Assembly: GCA_041166365.1 (NCBI GenBank)
Contig: JBEEFX010000078.1
Span: 1-19,502, forward strand
DNA: 19,502 nucleotides
Origin: DASUCS01 sp041166365
GTDB lineage: Bacteria > Actinomycetota > Acidimicrobiia > Acidimicrobiales > JACDCH01
Direction of reading: 5' to 3'
Shown one piece after another: positions 7,833 to 15,784 of this stretch; within the stretch, counting starts at the first letter, position 1, and every line of letters starts with the position of its first letter. The translations under genes and the position numbers were made by a program. The notes under the pieces are model-generated. The model was not told where the DNA came from and did not search any database. It was given only the letters and a program-made list of their open reading frames with translations.

Positions 7833-8363
7833 CTAGAGGGTCTTGCCGACCTCTTCCCAGTAGGTGATGGCGTTTCGCTCGAAGCGCAGCCCCAAGTCGA
7901 GCGTGGCGCGCTCGTGCTTCTCGATCCCGGAGAAGGCGGCGATCGCCTCGTATTCCGCCAGGCGCGTGCGATGTGCCGCCGCCGCTCGCTCGGCGAGCTC
8001 GCGCACCTGCTCCGGCTCGGCCTGGCTCCCGAAGAACAGCTTCAGCACGGCGAGGTCGCGGATCTCCGTCGGCTCGTCCGTCGGCTCGGCGAGCCAGGCT
8101 TTCAACGCGTCGCGACCGGCGTCCGTGAGGCGGTAGGTCCGCCGCTTCCGGCCTGTGGCCTCCTGCTCCTCCGTGAGCAGTCCCAGCTCCGCCAACCGCG
8201 CGGGCTCGGCGTAGAGCTGGGAGTGGGGGAAGGTCCAGAAGTAGCCGATCGACCCCGAGACCGTCCGCTTCATCTCGTACGAGGTGCACTCGCCGTGGCG
8301 GGCCACGAGGCCGAGCACGAGATACGACGTCGGCGTGAGCGACGGCGGCGGGGCGGGAGTCAT
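7833..8363 (-). CDS. PadR family transcriptional regulator
   Basis: 176-aa PadR-type winged-helix regulator. The N-terminal part (about 10-95) contains PTSYLVLGLVARHGECTSYE, the recognition region FWTFPHSQLYAEPARLAELG, and the wing GRKRRTYRLTDAGRDAL. The C-terminal half (about 95-175) is helical and matches the Vir_act_alpha_C dimerisation region. The ATG overlaps the stop of the upstream LLM oxidoreductase gene in an ATGA arrangement, so the two are translationally coupled. PadR proteins usually repress their own operon or a neighbouring detoxification gene in response to a small aromatic or hydrophobic ligand. The divergent palindromic promoter at 9311-9324 is the obvious candidate target, though it does not match the typical ATGT...ACAT PadR site. 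Confidence 0.9.
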   Translation of the reverse strand: MTPAPPPSLTPTSYLVLGLVARHGECTSYEMKRTVSGSIGYFWTFPHSQLYAEPARLAELGLLTEEQEATGRKRRTYRLTDAGRDALKAWLAEPTDEPTEIRDLAVLKLFFGSQAEPEQVRELAERAAAAHRTRLAEYEAIAAFSGIEKHERATLDLGLRFERNAITYWEEVGKTL

Positions 8364-9304
8364 GTGCCCGCCAGTTTCGCAACAACGGGAGCCAGCGAGT
8401 GCAGCGCGTCGACACCCACGCCGATGTAGGAGATTCCCCAGCGCTCCCGGCGCTCGACGAGGTCGTCCACGATCTGCTCGGCGGAGCCGGCGAGGGCATG
8501 CGGCGAGCGCAGCGACTGCTCGGGGGTCATCCCGAACGCCGGTCCGAGCGCGGTCGCCATCCCCCAACGATCGTTGGTCACGACCACCAGGTGGACGCGC
8601 ACGTGCAACTCGAGGTCGCCGAACCGCGGCCCGGCGGCACTCCGGATCCATGCCAGTTTCTCCGCGGTGGCGTCGTCGGTGGCGTTCGGGCCCGCGTTCG
8701 CGTCGATGACGCCACGACGAAGGTCGACGTTCAGCCCGACGATGTCCGCCGATCGCGCCGCGAAGGACAACACGCGCTTGCCTCCACCACCGATCAACAC
8801 GGGGGGCCGAGGTTGCTGGAGCGGCTTCGGCCGACCGTCGAGGTCGGTCACGACGAAGTGCTTGCCGGCGAACGAGCACGGCGCTTCGGACCACAACTGG
8901 TCGATCACGCTCAGGGCCTCGCCCATTCGTTCGATGCGCGTGCCTGCGGAGTCGAAGGTGATACCGGACTGCTCGTAGTCCGTTGTCATCCACCCCGCGC
9001 CGAGCCCGAGCTCGAACCGACCGCCGGACAGCACATCGATCGTGGCTGCCTCTTTGGCGATCACGACGGGATACGTGAAGTCGGTGCACAACACGAGCGC
9101 GCCGATGCGCAACGTGGTGGTCGCGTCGGCCGCCGCCATCAGCGCGGGAACCGGCGCGAGCTGGTCGTCGAAGTGATCGGCGACGGTCAGTGTGGAATAG
9201 CCCAACCCCTCGCAGGTGCGGGCCAGCTCACCCCAGGCATCGCGCCCGCGGTCGGGGGGTGACGAGCACTGCACTCCGAATCGAAACGGCCTTGGGCCCG
9301 CCAC
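8360..9304 (-). CDS. LLM-class F420-dependent oxidoreductase
   Basis: 314-aa luciferase-like TIM-barrel oxidoreductase. Typical features are FRFGVQCSSP at the N-terminus, YSTLTVADHF, the segment GGRFELGLGAGWM near residues 90-105 that forms part of the cofactor site, and RPPVLIGGGGKRVLSFAAR. It resembles the MSMEG_2516-like F420 subfamily. Substrate unknown; the family reduces or oxidises diverse small molecules. The start is GTG at 9304 with no Shine-Dalgarno, 8 nt from a TAGCTT -10 on this strand. The gene leads an operon with padR (4-base overlap) and is divergent from a dienelactone-hydrolase-like gene, suggesting joint control of a small catabolic or detoxification unit. Confidence 0.9.
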   Translation of the reverse strand: MAGPRPFRFGVQCSSPPDRGRDAWGELARTCEGLGYSTLTVADHFDDQLAPVPALMAAADATTTLRIGALVLCTDFTYPVVIAKEAATIDVLSGGRFELGLGAGWMTTDYEQSGITFDSAGTRIERMGEALSVIDQLWSEAPCSFAGKHFVVTDLDGRPKPLQQPRPPVLIGGGGKRVLSFAARSADIVGLNVDLRRGVIDANAGPNATDDATAEKLAWIRSAAGPRFGDLELHVRVHLVVVTNDRWGMATALGPAFGMTPEQSLRSPHALAGSAEQIVDDLVERRERWGISYIGVGVDALHSLAPVVAKLAGT

Positions 9305-9310
9305 GGCGGA

Positions 9311-9324
9311 GGAAGCTAGCTTCC
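9311..9324. promoter_or_regulatory. Perfect 14-bp palindrome: divergent symmetric promoter
   Basis: GGAAGCTAGCTTCC is a perfect palindrome inside the 24-bp gap between two divergent genes. Because of the symmetry it presents TAGCTT, a TANNNT -10 box, on both strands: 9317-9322 on plus, 6 nt before the ATG at 9329, and 9318-9313 on minus, 8 nt before the GTG at 9304. Both genes would be transcribed without leaders. The palindrome could also be an operator. Confidence 0.5.
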
Positions 9325-9328
9325 CTCG

Positions 9329-10144
<816 letters not shown>

Positions 10145-10150
10145 GCGCGA

Positions 10151-11548
10151 TCAGTCGATGGTGTCGGCGAGCACGATGCCGCGCTCGTCGATGATGTACT
10201 CCCGGATCTCCGGCTCATGCAGAGAGGCTCGCGTCTTGAGCACGGTGAGCGAACGCTTGACCTTCGACTCCCGTCGGGCGAACTGGAGGAGCACCACGTT
10301 GTCCGACATGTTCGATACGCCGGTCTCCGACAGGTGGCGGACGTCGAAGAGATCGGGGATCTCCATCGTCATGAGGAGGCTCACCCCGTTGCGGGAGAAG
10401 CGCTGGACGAGCGAATAGACGTACTCGCGGAAGCGGACGTGGTCTGGCGCCGCAAACGCCAGATCTCCCAGGCTGTCGATGACGAGTCGCTTCGCCCCGC
10501 ACCGCTCGACGCGTTCCAACAGGTCGTGGACCCACTCGTCGATGTACAGGTCGACGGACGAGCGGTACATCAGCTCGACGTGGTCGGACGCGATCGACCA
10601 GCCGAAGCCACGAGCGGTGCGCTCGAGCTGGCTCGGGTTCTCCTGGAGGTTGGCGATGAGGCCCTGTTCGCCTCGCCTCGCGCCCTCGAAGATGAACGAC
10701 AGACCCATGACGGTCTTGCCGGCGCCGGAGGGACCGGCGACGAGTGTCGACGCGCCGGGCCAGTACCCGTCACCGAGCATCGTGTCGAGGGCCGGGATGC
10801 CGGAGGAGACGCGCTCGTTCGACAGTTCTCCGAACGTGTCGTCGCGCGCGTCCGCCAAACGCGGGAACACGTCGATCCCGCGCTGCGAGAGCCGGTAAGC
10901 GTGGCGACCTGATTGGAACGAGCTACCTCGGAGCTTGAGCACCTGTAGCGCGCGCAACTCACGCTCGTCGTTCAGGTTCGAGCCCAGTTGGATGATGGCG
11001 TCGGCCACGGCGAACTCCGGCTCGCGGGCGATGTCGTCGGGCAGGTACTCGCCGACCCAGAACGACGCTGCGGACGTCAGGGACAGCCGTCCGGCAAAGT
11101 CGTGGAGGAACCACCGGAAGTCGGCCGCCTCACGAGCAAACGCGTGGAGCGCCTTGAAGCTGTCGATGACGATGATGTCCGGCGCCCGCTCTGCCATCAG
11201 CTCGTCGACGCGACCGACGAATGCTGGCAGCCCTCGTTCGTCGAGGATGTCTCCCAGGTCTTCGTAGAAGACGGACTGACCGAGCGCGTCGGTGTCGAAG
11301 TATTCGAGGCTTTGTCCGAACCGCAAGAGCTTGTCCATCGGCTCGGACACCGTGGAGATGTACACCGCGGGGCGGTCGACGGTGGCGTTGGCGAACACGT
11401 ACTGCTGCGCCAACAGGGTCTTGCCGGTCCCGGGCGGGCCCGTGATCATCGTGAGCGCGTCGTCCCACAACCCGCCGCCGAGGATCCCGTCGAGACGCGC
11501 GTGACCGGACGTGAGCCGCTTCGACACGTGGTCCGCCGATCCCGCCAT
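10151..11548 (-). CDS. KaiC-like double RecA-domain ATPase
   Basis: 465-aa protein with two tandem KaiC/RecA-type domains. Domain 1 has Walker A GPPGTGKT (37-44) and Walker B DIIVID ending at Asp129. Domain 2 has Walker A GPSGAGKT (272-279) and Walker B RLVID ending at Asp358. The C-terminus (SLTVLKTRASLHEPEIREYIIDERG) aligns well with the end of cyanobacterial KaiC. Differences: the catalytic Glu-Glu pair of KaiC reads Ser68-Glu69 in domain 1 and Gln302-Glu303 in domain 2. The autophosphorylated Ser431-Thr432 pair reads Ser412-Asn413 by my by-eye alignment. No kaiA or kaiB is nearby, so a clock role is unlikely; non-cyanobacterial homologues have been tied to stress and signalling. GGAAGGA 6 nt before the ATG fixes the start. 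It is the third gene after hsp20 and a MerR/HspR-like gene. Confidence 0.88.
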   Translation of the reverse strand: MAGSADHVSKRLTSGHARLDGILGGGLWDDALTMITGPPGTGKTLLAQQYVFANATVDRPAVYISTVSEPMDKLLRFGQSLEYFDTDALGQSVFYEDLGDILDERGLPAFVGRVDELMAERAPDIIVIDSFKALHAFAREAADFRWFLHDFAGRLSLTSAASFWVGEYLPDDIAREPEFAVADAIIQLGSNLNDERELRALQVLKLRGSSFQSGRHAYRLSQRGIDVFPRLADARDDTFGELSNERVSSGIPALDTMLGDGYWPGASTLVAGPSGAGKTVMGLSFIFEGARRGEQGLIANLQENPSQLERTARGFGWSIASDHVELMYRSSVDLYIDEWVHDLLERVERCGAKRLVIDSLGDLAFAAPDHVRFREYVYSLVQRFSRNGVSLLMTMEIPDLFDVRHLSETGVSNMSDNVVLLQFARRESKVKRSLTVLKTRASLHEPEIREYIIDERGIVLADTID

Positions 11549-11590
11549 GAGTCGTCCTTCCGGAATTGGTTCGTCGAGCTGGTTCGGGTG

Positions 11591-11908
11591 TCACCGAGAG
11601 GTTCGCGGCGTCCCCATCTTGGCCGTAGCGGCTGCGAGTTGCTGCTTCAGGTCGGCGACCTCCGCCTCCAGTACGAGGATGCGACGGATGCCGGCGAGGG
11701 TCATGCCCTCGCCGGCCATCTCCGAAACTCGTTGCACGCGGGCGATGTCCGACCGGCTGTAGCGCCGCTGGCCCCCGTCAGAACGCGCTGGCTGCACGAC
11801 CTCCTCGACATCGACGCGGCGGAGGAACGCGGGCTGTACGCCCAGCATCCCGGCGACCTGACCGACGGTGTAGAGCGGTGCCTGCTCGTCGTCGAAGGGC
11901 AACGGCAC
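11591..11908 (-). CDS. MerR family regulator, HspR-like
   Basis: 105-aa MerR-type regulator. The winged-helix DNA-binding part is LYTVGQVAGMLGVQPAFLRR (about 12-31) plus the wing GGQRRYSRSDIARVQ. The signature GEGMTLAGIRRILVLE and a C-terminal coiled coil (EAEVADLKQQLAAATAK) are typical of HspR, the heat-shock repressor of actinobacteria. The GTG start at 11908 is 14 nt after the hsp20 stop; no clear ribosome binding site is seen, so translation may be coupled to hsp20. The KaiC-like gene follows 42 bp later. The operon position suggests autoregulation of hsp20, but I found no convincing HAIR-type inverted repeat (CTTGAGT-N7-ACTCAAG) in the promoter, so the operator may differ. Confidence 0.88.
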   Translation of the reverse strand: MPLPFDDEQAPLYTVGQVAGMLGVQPAFLRRVDVEEVVQPARSDGGQRRYSRSDIARVQRVSEMAGEGMTLAGIRRILVLEAEVADLKQQLAAATAKMGTPRTSR

Positions 11909-11922
11909 GGAAACGAGCGCTT

Positions 11923-12378
11923 TCAGACTCCGGCCGAGACACGCTCGTCCGCGGTCGCGTCGATCGCGGTCTGCCCGTTCTCCGTGACATTGATCGGGAC
12001 GCGGCGGGGCTTGGCCTTCTCGGCGATCGGGACGCGCAAGGTCAGCACGCCATCGCCGTACTGCGCGTCGATGCGCTCGGTGTCGAGTGTCTCGCCGAGG
12101 AACAGCTGGCGGCTGAACGTGCCGTGCGGCCGCTCGGCGACGAGCATCTCCGCGGCGTTCTCCTCGGAGCGCCGCCGCTCGGCGTGCACGGTGAGCACGT
12201 TCTTCTCGACGGTCAGATCGATGGAACCCGCGTCGACGCCGGGCAGGTCGAACTGCACCACGAACGAGTCGCCGCTGCGATAGGCGTCGATGGGCATCGC
12301 CGCGGGGCGTGTCGGAGTGCCAAAAACCTGCTGGGTGAGTCGGTCGAGGTCACGGAACGGATCGGTACGCATCAGCAT
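11923..12378 (-). CDS. hsp20: Hsp20/alpha-crystallin small heat-shock protein
   Basis: 151-aa small heat-shock chaperone that holds unfolding proteins in oligomers. The alpha-crystallin domain runs from about residue 27 to 125: PIDAYRSGDSFVVQFDLPGV, DLTVEKNVLTVHAERR, and the hallmark GVLTL (110-114) before RVPIAEKAKPRRV. A C-terminal I/V-x-I/V type motif is present in VPINV. The start at 12378 is chosen because AGGGAG lies 6 nt upstream. A longer ATG at 12444 would overlap the promoter and add a non-homologous stretch. It is the first gene of the hsp20 - MerR/HspR-like - KaiC-like operon and has its own promoter at 12425-12454. Confidence 0.94.
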   Translation of the reverse strand: MLMRTDPFRDLDRLTQQVFGTPTRPAAMPIDAYRSGDSFVVQFDLPGVDAGSIDLTVEKNVLTVHAERRRSEENAAEMLVAERPHGTFSRQLFLGETLDTERIDAQYGDGVLTLRVPIAEKAKPRRVPINVTENGQTAIDATADERVSAGV

Positions 12379-12384
12379 CGGTGG

Positions 12385-12390
12385 CTCCCT
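12385..12390 (-). promoter_or_regulatory. Ribosome binding site of hsp20
   Basis: AGGGAG on the minus strand, 6 nt before the ATG at 12378. It decides this start over the in-frame upstream ATG at 12444 and is one of the few good Shine-Dalgarno sites on this strand. Confidence 0.6.
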
Positions 12391-12424
12391 TTCTCGGCTC
12401 AGGGTTGGTCGGGTTTTCGCGATA

Positions 12425-12454
12425 CCTATAAACCGAGAGCCCACAAACTGTCAA
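12425..12454 (-). promoter_or_regulatory. Sigma-A-type promoter of the hsp20 operon
   Basis: On the minus strand a perfect TTGACA (-35, 12454-12449) is followed after 18 bp by TATAGG (-10, 12430-12425). Transcription would begin near 12418, giving a leader of about 40 nt. The spacer and flank carry two similar stretches, CTCGGGTT and CTCGGTTT, that could be a direct-repeat operator; no HAIR or CIRCE element was found. The remaining 12455-12529 holds a GGGCGCGCCC palindrome and no gene. Confidence 0.6.
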
Positions 12455-12529
12455 CCCGAGTTGGAGGTTTTTTGACGCGAACGGACCCTGGGCGCGCCCG
12501 GTGCTCGGTGTCGCGCCGCTGAAGGGGCG

Positions 12530-13384
12530 TTACGCGAGCGGGCGTCCGAACGGCAATGCGTCCTGCCACGTCGATAGGAACGCCTCGGCCAGCCCGATGG
12601 CGACGAGCCAGGCGTTCGGTCCCTCCGGCGCGAGCTGCTGCATCACGTCACGCACACGTTCCACCGGGTCCGTCTCGTTCGACGGATCGAAGGACGCGAG
12701 CACGGGAGCGGCGAGCGCGATGAAGTCGGGGACGTAGACGATGTCGGCGCGCCGGAACGTGGCGTACGCCTTGGCCGTCACCGGCAACGGCGACAGAGGC
12801 ACCACCACGCGAGCCTTCACCGATGCCGCGCTGTCGTGGTCGATGACGCCGGTCTTGCCCGCGATCAGAAGGGCGTCGGCGGACGCGTCGAGGGCGCTTT
12901 CGTCGGTGACGGTTGCACCTTTGTCGGATGCGGTGACGCGCGCCGTGTCGGCGACGGGGCCGGGGCCGACGATCGCGATGGTGGCGCCGTCGAGCGAACC
13001 GAGCACCGCCTCGGTCGCGGCGATCGCGCCATGGGCCGCGAGCGCCGGGTCGGGCGGGTCGGTGCCCAACGGCGAGAGGTCGGCGTCGCTCAAGCCGGTC
13101 GAAGCGTGGAGCGCGAGGCTTCCGCTCGCGACGAGCGGCTTGATCTCTTCGATGAACGCCGCGATCGCTTCCTCTCGGTTCTCCGGCTTGGCGTTGATGC
13201 CCGCGGACGCACCGGCCAGCGTCAAGCCGAACGAGGCCGCGGAGTAGGTCACCGTACGGGCCAACAACTCGGCAGAGTCGCGCAGCACCTTCGGCGCGAG
13301 CCGCGCCACGCCGGCCGCACGCTCCGCGCCATCGAGGTCGAACAGTAGGAAGCCGTCCGTCGATTCGAGCTTCTGGACGCGCAC
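12530..13384 (-). CDS. Degenerate Glu/Leu/Phe/Val dehydrogenase-like protein
   Basis: 284-aa protein with a by-eye match along its length to amino-acid dehydrogenases. ELLARTVTYSAASFGLTLAG plus ASAGI sits where dehydrogenases have the GGGKGG substrate loop, but the catalytic Lys position is Ser60. HGAIAATEAVLGSLDGATIAIVGPGPVA matches the TGRG...GFGNVG coenzyme-binding start, with the TGRG and GxGxxG motifs eroded. TGVIDHDSAASVKARVVVPL and DIVYVPDFIALAAP match the GGVIN...AANNQ and YAPDYVINAGG regions, with the polar active-site residues lost. Length is well under the usual 350-450. It is probably a non-catalytic or repurposed homologue. Start GTG 13384 lies 6 nt from a TAGGGT box. It is transcribed divergently from uvrD. 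Confidence 0.7.
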   Translation of the reverse strand: MRVQKLESTDGFLLFDLDGAERAAGVARLAPKVLRDSAELLARTVTYSAASFGLTLAGASAGINAKPENREEAIAAFIEEIKPLVASGSLALHASTGLSDADLSPLGTDPPDPALAAHGAIAATEAVLGSLDGATIAIVGPGPVADTARVTASDKGATVTDESALDASADALLIAGKTGVIDHDSAASVKARVVVPLSPLPVTAKAYATFRRADIVYVPDFIALAAPVLASFDPSNETDPVERVRDVMQQLAPEGPNAWLVAIGLAEAFLSTWQDALPFGRPLA

Positions 13385-13390
13385 GGAGAA

Positions 13391-13396
13391 ACCCTA
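13391..13396 (-). promoter_or_regulatory. -10 box, leaderless promoter of the dehydrogenase-like gene
   Basis: TAGGGT on the minus strand lies exactly 6 nt before the GTG at 13384, so the transcript would start at or next to the start codon. No Shine-Dalgarno is present (TTTCTCC precedes GTG). Confidence 0.5.
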
Positions 13397-13472
13397 GGTG
13401 TCGGCCTTGCACGTCTCGAAATGGCTGGCCTCGTCGGCCGGCGCCCCTCTGCCGCCTCACCGCCCGCCCTTT

Positions 13473-13519
13473 CGGATGCGGCAACCGAGATGTCTGTGGC
13501 ATCTTCGCTGTCGCATCCG
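13473..13519. repeat. Nested inverted repeat between divergent genes
   Basis: Outer arms CGGATGCG (13473-13480) and CGCATCCG (13512-13519) are perfect 8-bp inverted repeats. With one G-T step they extend to 11 bp. Inside lie further arms AGATG (13488-13492) and CATCT (13500-13504) around a 7-nt loop. The element ends 5 bp before the uvrD -10 box, so it covers the -35 region and could be an operator or a structured DNA/RNA element. Confidence 0.5.
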
Positions 13520-13524
13520 GTCCG

Positions 13525-13530
13525 TAGAAT
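13525..13530 (+). promoter_or_regulatory. -10 box of uvrD
   Basis: TAGAAT, a near-perfect -10, lies 9 nt before the GTG start at 13540. A weak GAGGG sits only 3 nt before the GTG, too close for normal use, so initiation is probably leaderless or nearly so. No -35 of note and no LexA-type GAAC-N4-GTTC box were seen upstream. Confidence 0.5.
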
Positions 13531-13539
13531 CGAGGGACC

Positions 13540-15768
13540 GTGCCGGACCTCGACGTGCCCGATTCCACCGACATCCTCCACAGCCTGAACCCCGTTCAAC
13601 GCGAGGCCGTGACCCATCACGACGGGCCGCTCCTCGTGGTGGCCGGAGCCGGATCGGGCAAGACGCGGGTCCTCACGCACCGCATCGCCCACCTCATCCA
13701 GGACCACGGGATCAGCCCGTTCGAGATCCTGGCGATCACGTTCACCAACAAGGCCGCCGCCGAGATGAAGACCCGCGTCGGCGCGCTGGTCGGGCCGGTC
13801 GCCGAGAAGATGTGGGTCTCGACCTTCCACTCCGCCTGCGTGCGGATCCTGCGGCGCGACGCCGCGAAGCTCGAGTACCCGTCGAGCTTCACGATCTACG
13901 ACCAGGCCGACGCCGTTCGCCTCACCAGCTACGTGATCCGCGACCTCGGGCTCGACCCGAAGAAGTTCCCACCGCGCTCGGTGCACGCGGCGATCAGCAT
14001 GGCGAAGAACGACAACGTCGCCGCCGGCGCGTTCCGCGAGCGTGCAGGAGCGATCTTCGAACGCAAGATCGCCGACGTCTATGTCGAGTATCAACAGCGG
14101 TTGCTCAAGGCCGGCGCGATGGATTTCGACGACCTGTTGATGATCACGGCGAGGCTCTTCCGCGAGCACCCGGACGTGCTCGACCACTACCGGCGCCGCT
14201 TCAAGCACGTCCTCGTCGACGAGTACCAGGACACCAACAAGGTGCAGAACGAACTCGTCATCCAACTCGCCGGCGAACACCGCAACATCTGCGTCGTCGG
14301 CGACAGTGATCAGTCGGTGTACCGCTTTCGCGGGGCGGATATTCGGAACATCCTCGAGTTCGAGGAGGCGTTTCCCGACACGACGGTGATCGTGCTCGAG
14401 CAGAATTACCGGTCGACGCAGACGATTCTCGACGCGGCGAACGCGGTGATCGCCAACAACTTCGGGCGCAAGCCGAAGGAGCTGTGGACCGAATCCGGAG
14501 CGGGACAGGCGATCGTGCGGTACCACGCCGACGACGAGACCGATGAGTCGCAGTGGGTCGCGCACGAGATCAGCCGCCTGCACGACGAGGGCGAGCGCTG
14601 GGGAGACGCGGCCGTCTTCTACCGGACCAACGCCATGAGCCGGGTGATCGAAGACCAGCTGATGCGGCTCGGCATCCCGTACAAGGTCGTCGGCGGCACG
14701 CGGTTCTACGACCGCCGCGAGGTGAAGGACGCGCTGGCCTACATGCGCTCGGTCGTGAACCCGCTCGACGAGGTGAGTCTCAAGCGCGTGATCAACATGC
14801 CGAAGCGCGGCGTGGGCGACTCGACGATCGGCAAGCTCGACGCATGGGCGGCCGCGCACGGTGTGGCCTTCGTCGAGGCACTGCGGCGGGCCGACGACGC
14901 CGGTGTCAAAGGGCCGGCGGTGAAGGGCATCGCCGAGTTCCTCGAGCTGCTCGACGAGCTCAACGAGACGTTGGTCGAAGGGCCAGGGCGCTTGCTCGAG
15001 CTCATCCTCGAGCGCACCGGCTATGTCGCCGAGCTCCAAGCGGAGCACTCCATCGAGTCCGAAGGCCGGTTGGAGAACCTGGCCGAGCTCGTCGGTGTCG
15101 CCCGAGACTTCGAGGAGGTCAACGAGTTCCTCGAGCAGGTCTCGTTGATCGCCGACACCGACGACTTGCCCGAAGGCGCGGACGACACGTCGGTCGTGCT
15201 GATGACGCTGCACGCCGCGAAGGGGCTCGAGTTCCCGTCGGTGTTCCTCGTCGGCATGGAAGACGGCGTGTTTCCTCACCTGCGGTCGCTCGGCGAACCG
15301 GCCGAACTCGAGGAGGAGCGCCGCTTGGCCTACGTCGGCATCACGCGCGCTCGGGAGCGGCTCTACCTCACCAACACCTGGAGCCGCATGCTCTACGGCT
15401 CGACGCAGTACAACCCCCCGAGCCGGTTCCTCGACGAGATCCCGGCCGAGCTGCTGAACCACGCGGAAGGGTCGAGAGAGACCCGCACCCGCCAGCGCGA
15501 GACCTTCGGGTCGGGGGCCTGGGGCTCCTCGGTGCACCGGAACCGTGAGGAGATCGTCGAGCGGGCGTTGCGGCCGCAGGGGCCGGTGAAGCACGGAGCC
15601 GAGGTGCTCGGCCTGCGGGTCGGGGACGACGTTCGTCATGCCAAGTGGGGCGAAGGCGTGATCATCGACATCGAAGGCCAGGACGAGAAGGCCGAGGCCA
15701 CGGTCCGGTTTCCCGACATCGGCGAGAAGCGGCTGCTCCTGAGCTGGGCTCCTTTGGAGAAGATCTGA
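13540..15768 (+). CDS. pcrA: ATP-dependent DNA helicase UvrD/PcrA
   Basis: 742-aa superfamily 1A 3'-5' DNA helicase with all motifs in order: Q motif LNPVQREAV, Walker A AGAGSGKT (35-42), TFTNKAAAEM (Ia), STFHSACVRILR, motif II DEYQ (227-230), GDSDQSVYRFRGAD (III), LEQNYRST (IV), MTLHAAKGLEFPSVFLVGMEDG (V) and RLAYVGITRARERLYLT (VI). The C-terminal 50 residues (VGDDVRHAKWGEGVIIDIEG) form the Tudor-like domain that binds RNA polymerase in PcrA/UvrD, implying a role in transcription-linked repair and replication-conflict resolution. Full length, no damage. GTG start at 13540 with a -10 box 9 nt upstream. An acyl-CoA synthetase gene follows 26 bp later on the same strand. Confidence 0.97.
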   Translation: MPDLDVPDSTDILHSLNPVQREAVTHHDGPLLVVAGAGSGKTRVLTHRIAHLIQDHGISPFEILAITFTNKAAAEMKTRVGALVGPVAEKMWVSTFHSACVRILRRDAAKLEYPSSFTIYDQADAVRLTSYVIRDLGLDPKKFPPRSVHAAISMAKNDNVAAGAFRERAGAIFERKIADVYVEYQQRLLKAGAMDFDDLLMITARLFREHPDVLDHYRRRFKHVLVDEYQDTNKVQNELVIQLAGEHRNICVVGDSDQSVYRFRGADIRNILEFEEAFPDTTVIVLEQNYRSTQTILDAANAVIANNFGRKPKELWTESGAGQAIVRYHADDETDESQWVAHEISRLHDEGERWGDAAVFYRTNAMSRVIEDQLMRLGIPYKVVGGTRFYDRREVKDALAYMRSVVNPLDEVSLKRVINMPKRGVGDSTIGKLDAWAAAHGVAFVEALRRADDAGVKGPAVKGIAEFLELLDELNETLVEGPGRLLELILERTGYVAELQAEHSIESEGRLENLAELVGVARDFEEVNEFLEQVSLIADTDDLPEGADDTSVVLMTLHAAKGLEFPSVFLVGMEDGVFPHLRSLGEPAELEEERRLAYVGITRARERLYLTNTWSRMLYGSTQYNPPSRFLDEIPAELLNHAEGSRETRTRQRETFGSGAWGSSVHRNREEIVERALRPQGPVKHGAEVLGLRVGDDVRHAKWGEGVIIDIEGQDEKAEATVRFPDIGEKRLLLSWAPLEKI

Positions 15769-15784
15769 CCCCTCACGCCAGAAT

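Noticed and set aside
7821..7835. CGGTACCG palindrome between the convergent NlpC/P60 and padR genes
   Set aside because: Only 8 bp with no loop or T-run; too weak to call a terminator.
10151..11548. Circadian KaiABC clock
   Set aside because: No kaiA or kaiB nearby, and the clock phosphosite pair is altered.
12379..12444. Extended N-terminus for Hsp20 from ATG 12444
   Set aside because: It lies over the promoter, whereas ATG 12378 has a good ribosome binding site and family-like start.
12379..12480. HAIR (CTTGAGT-N7-ACTCAAG) or CIRCE operator for the hsp20 operon
   Set aside because: Searched by eye on both strands; only weak CTCGG-containing direct repeats are present.
12490..12499. GGGCGCGCCC perfect palindrome, possible terminator
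   Set aside because: No loop and no T-run in the direction of transcription; expected by chance in GC-rich DNA.
13587..13597. GAAC-CCC-GTTC near the uvrD start, LexA-box-like
   Set aside because: The spacer is 3, not 4, and it lies inside the coding region, so it is not a credible SOS box.
13249..15639. Very long minus-strand open frame (796 codons) opposite uvrD
   Set aside because: Arg/Val/Asp-biased shadow of the GC-rich uvrD codons; no domain, and all helicase motifs are on the plus strand.
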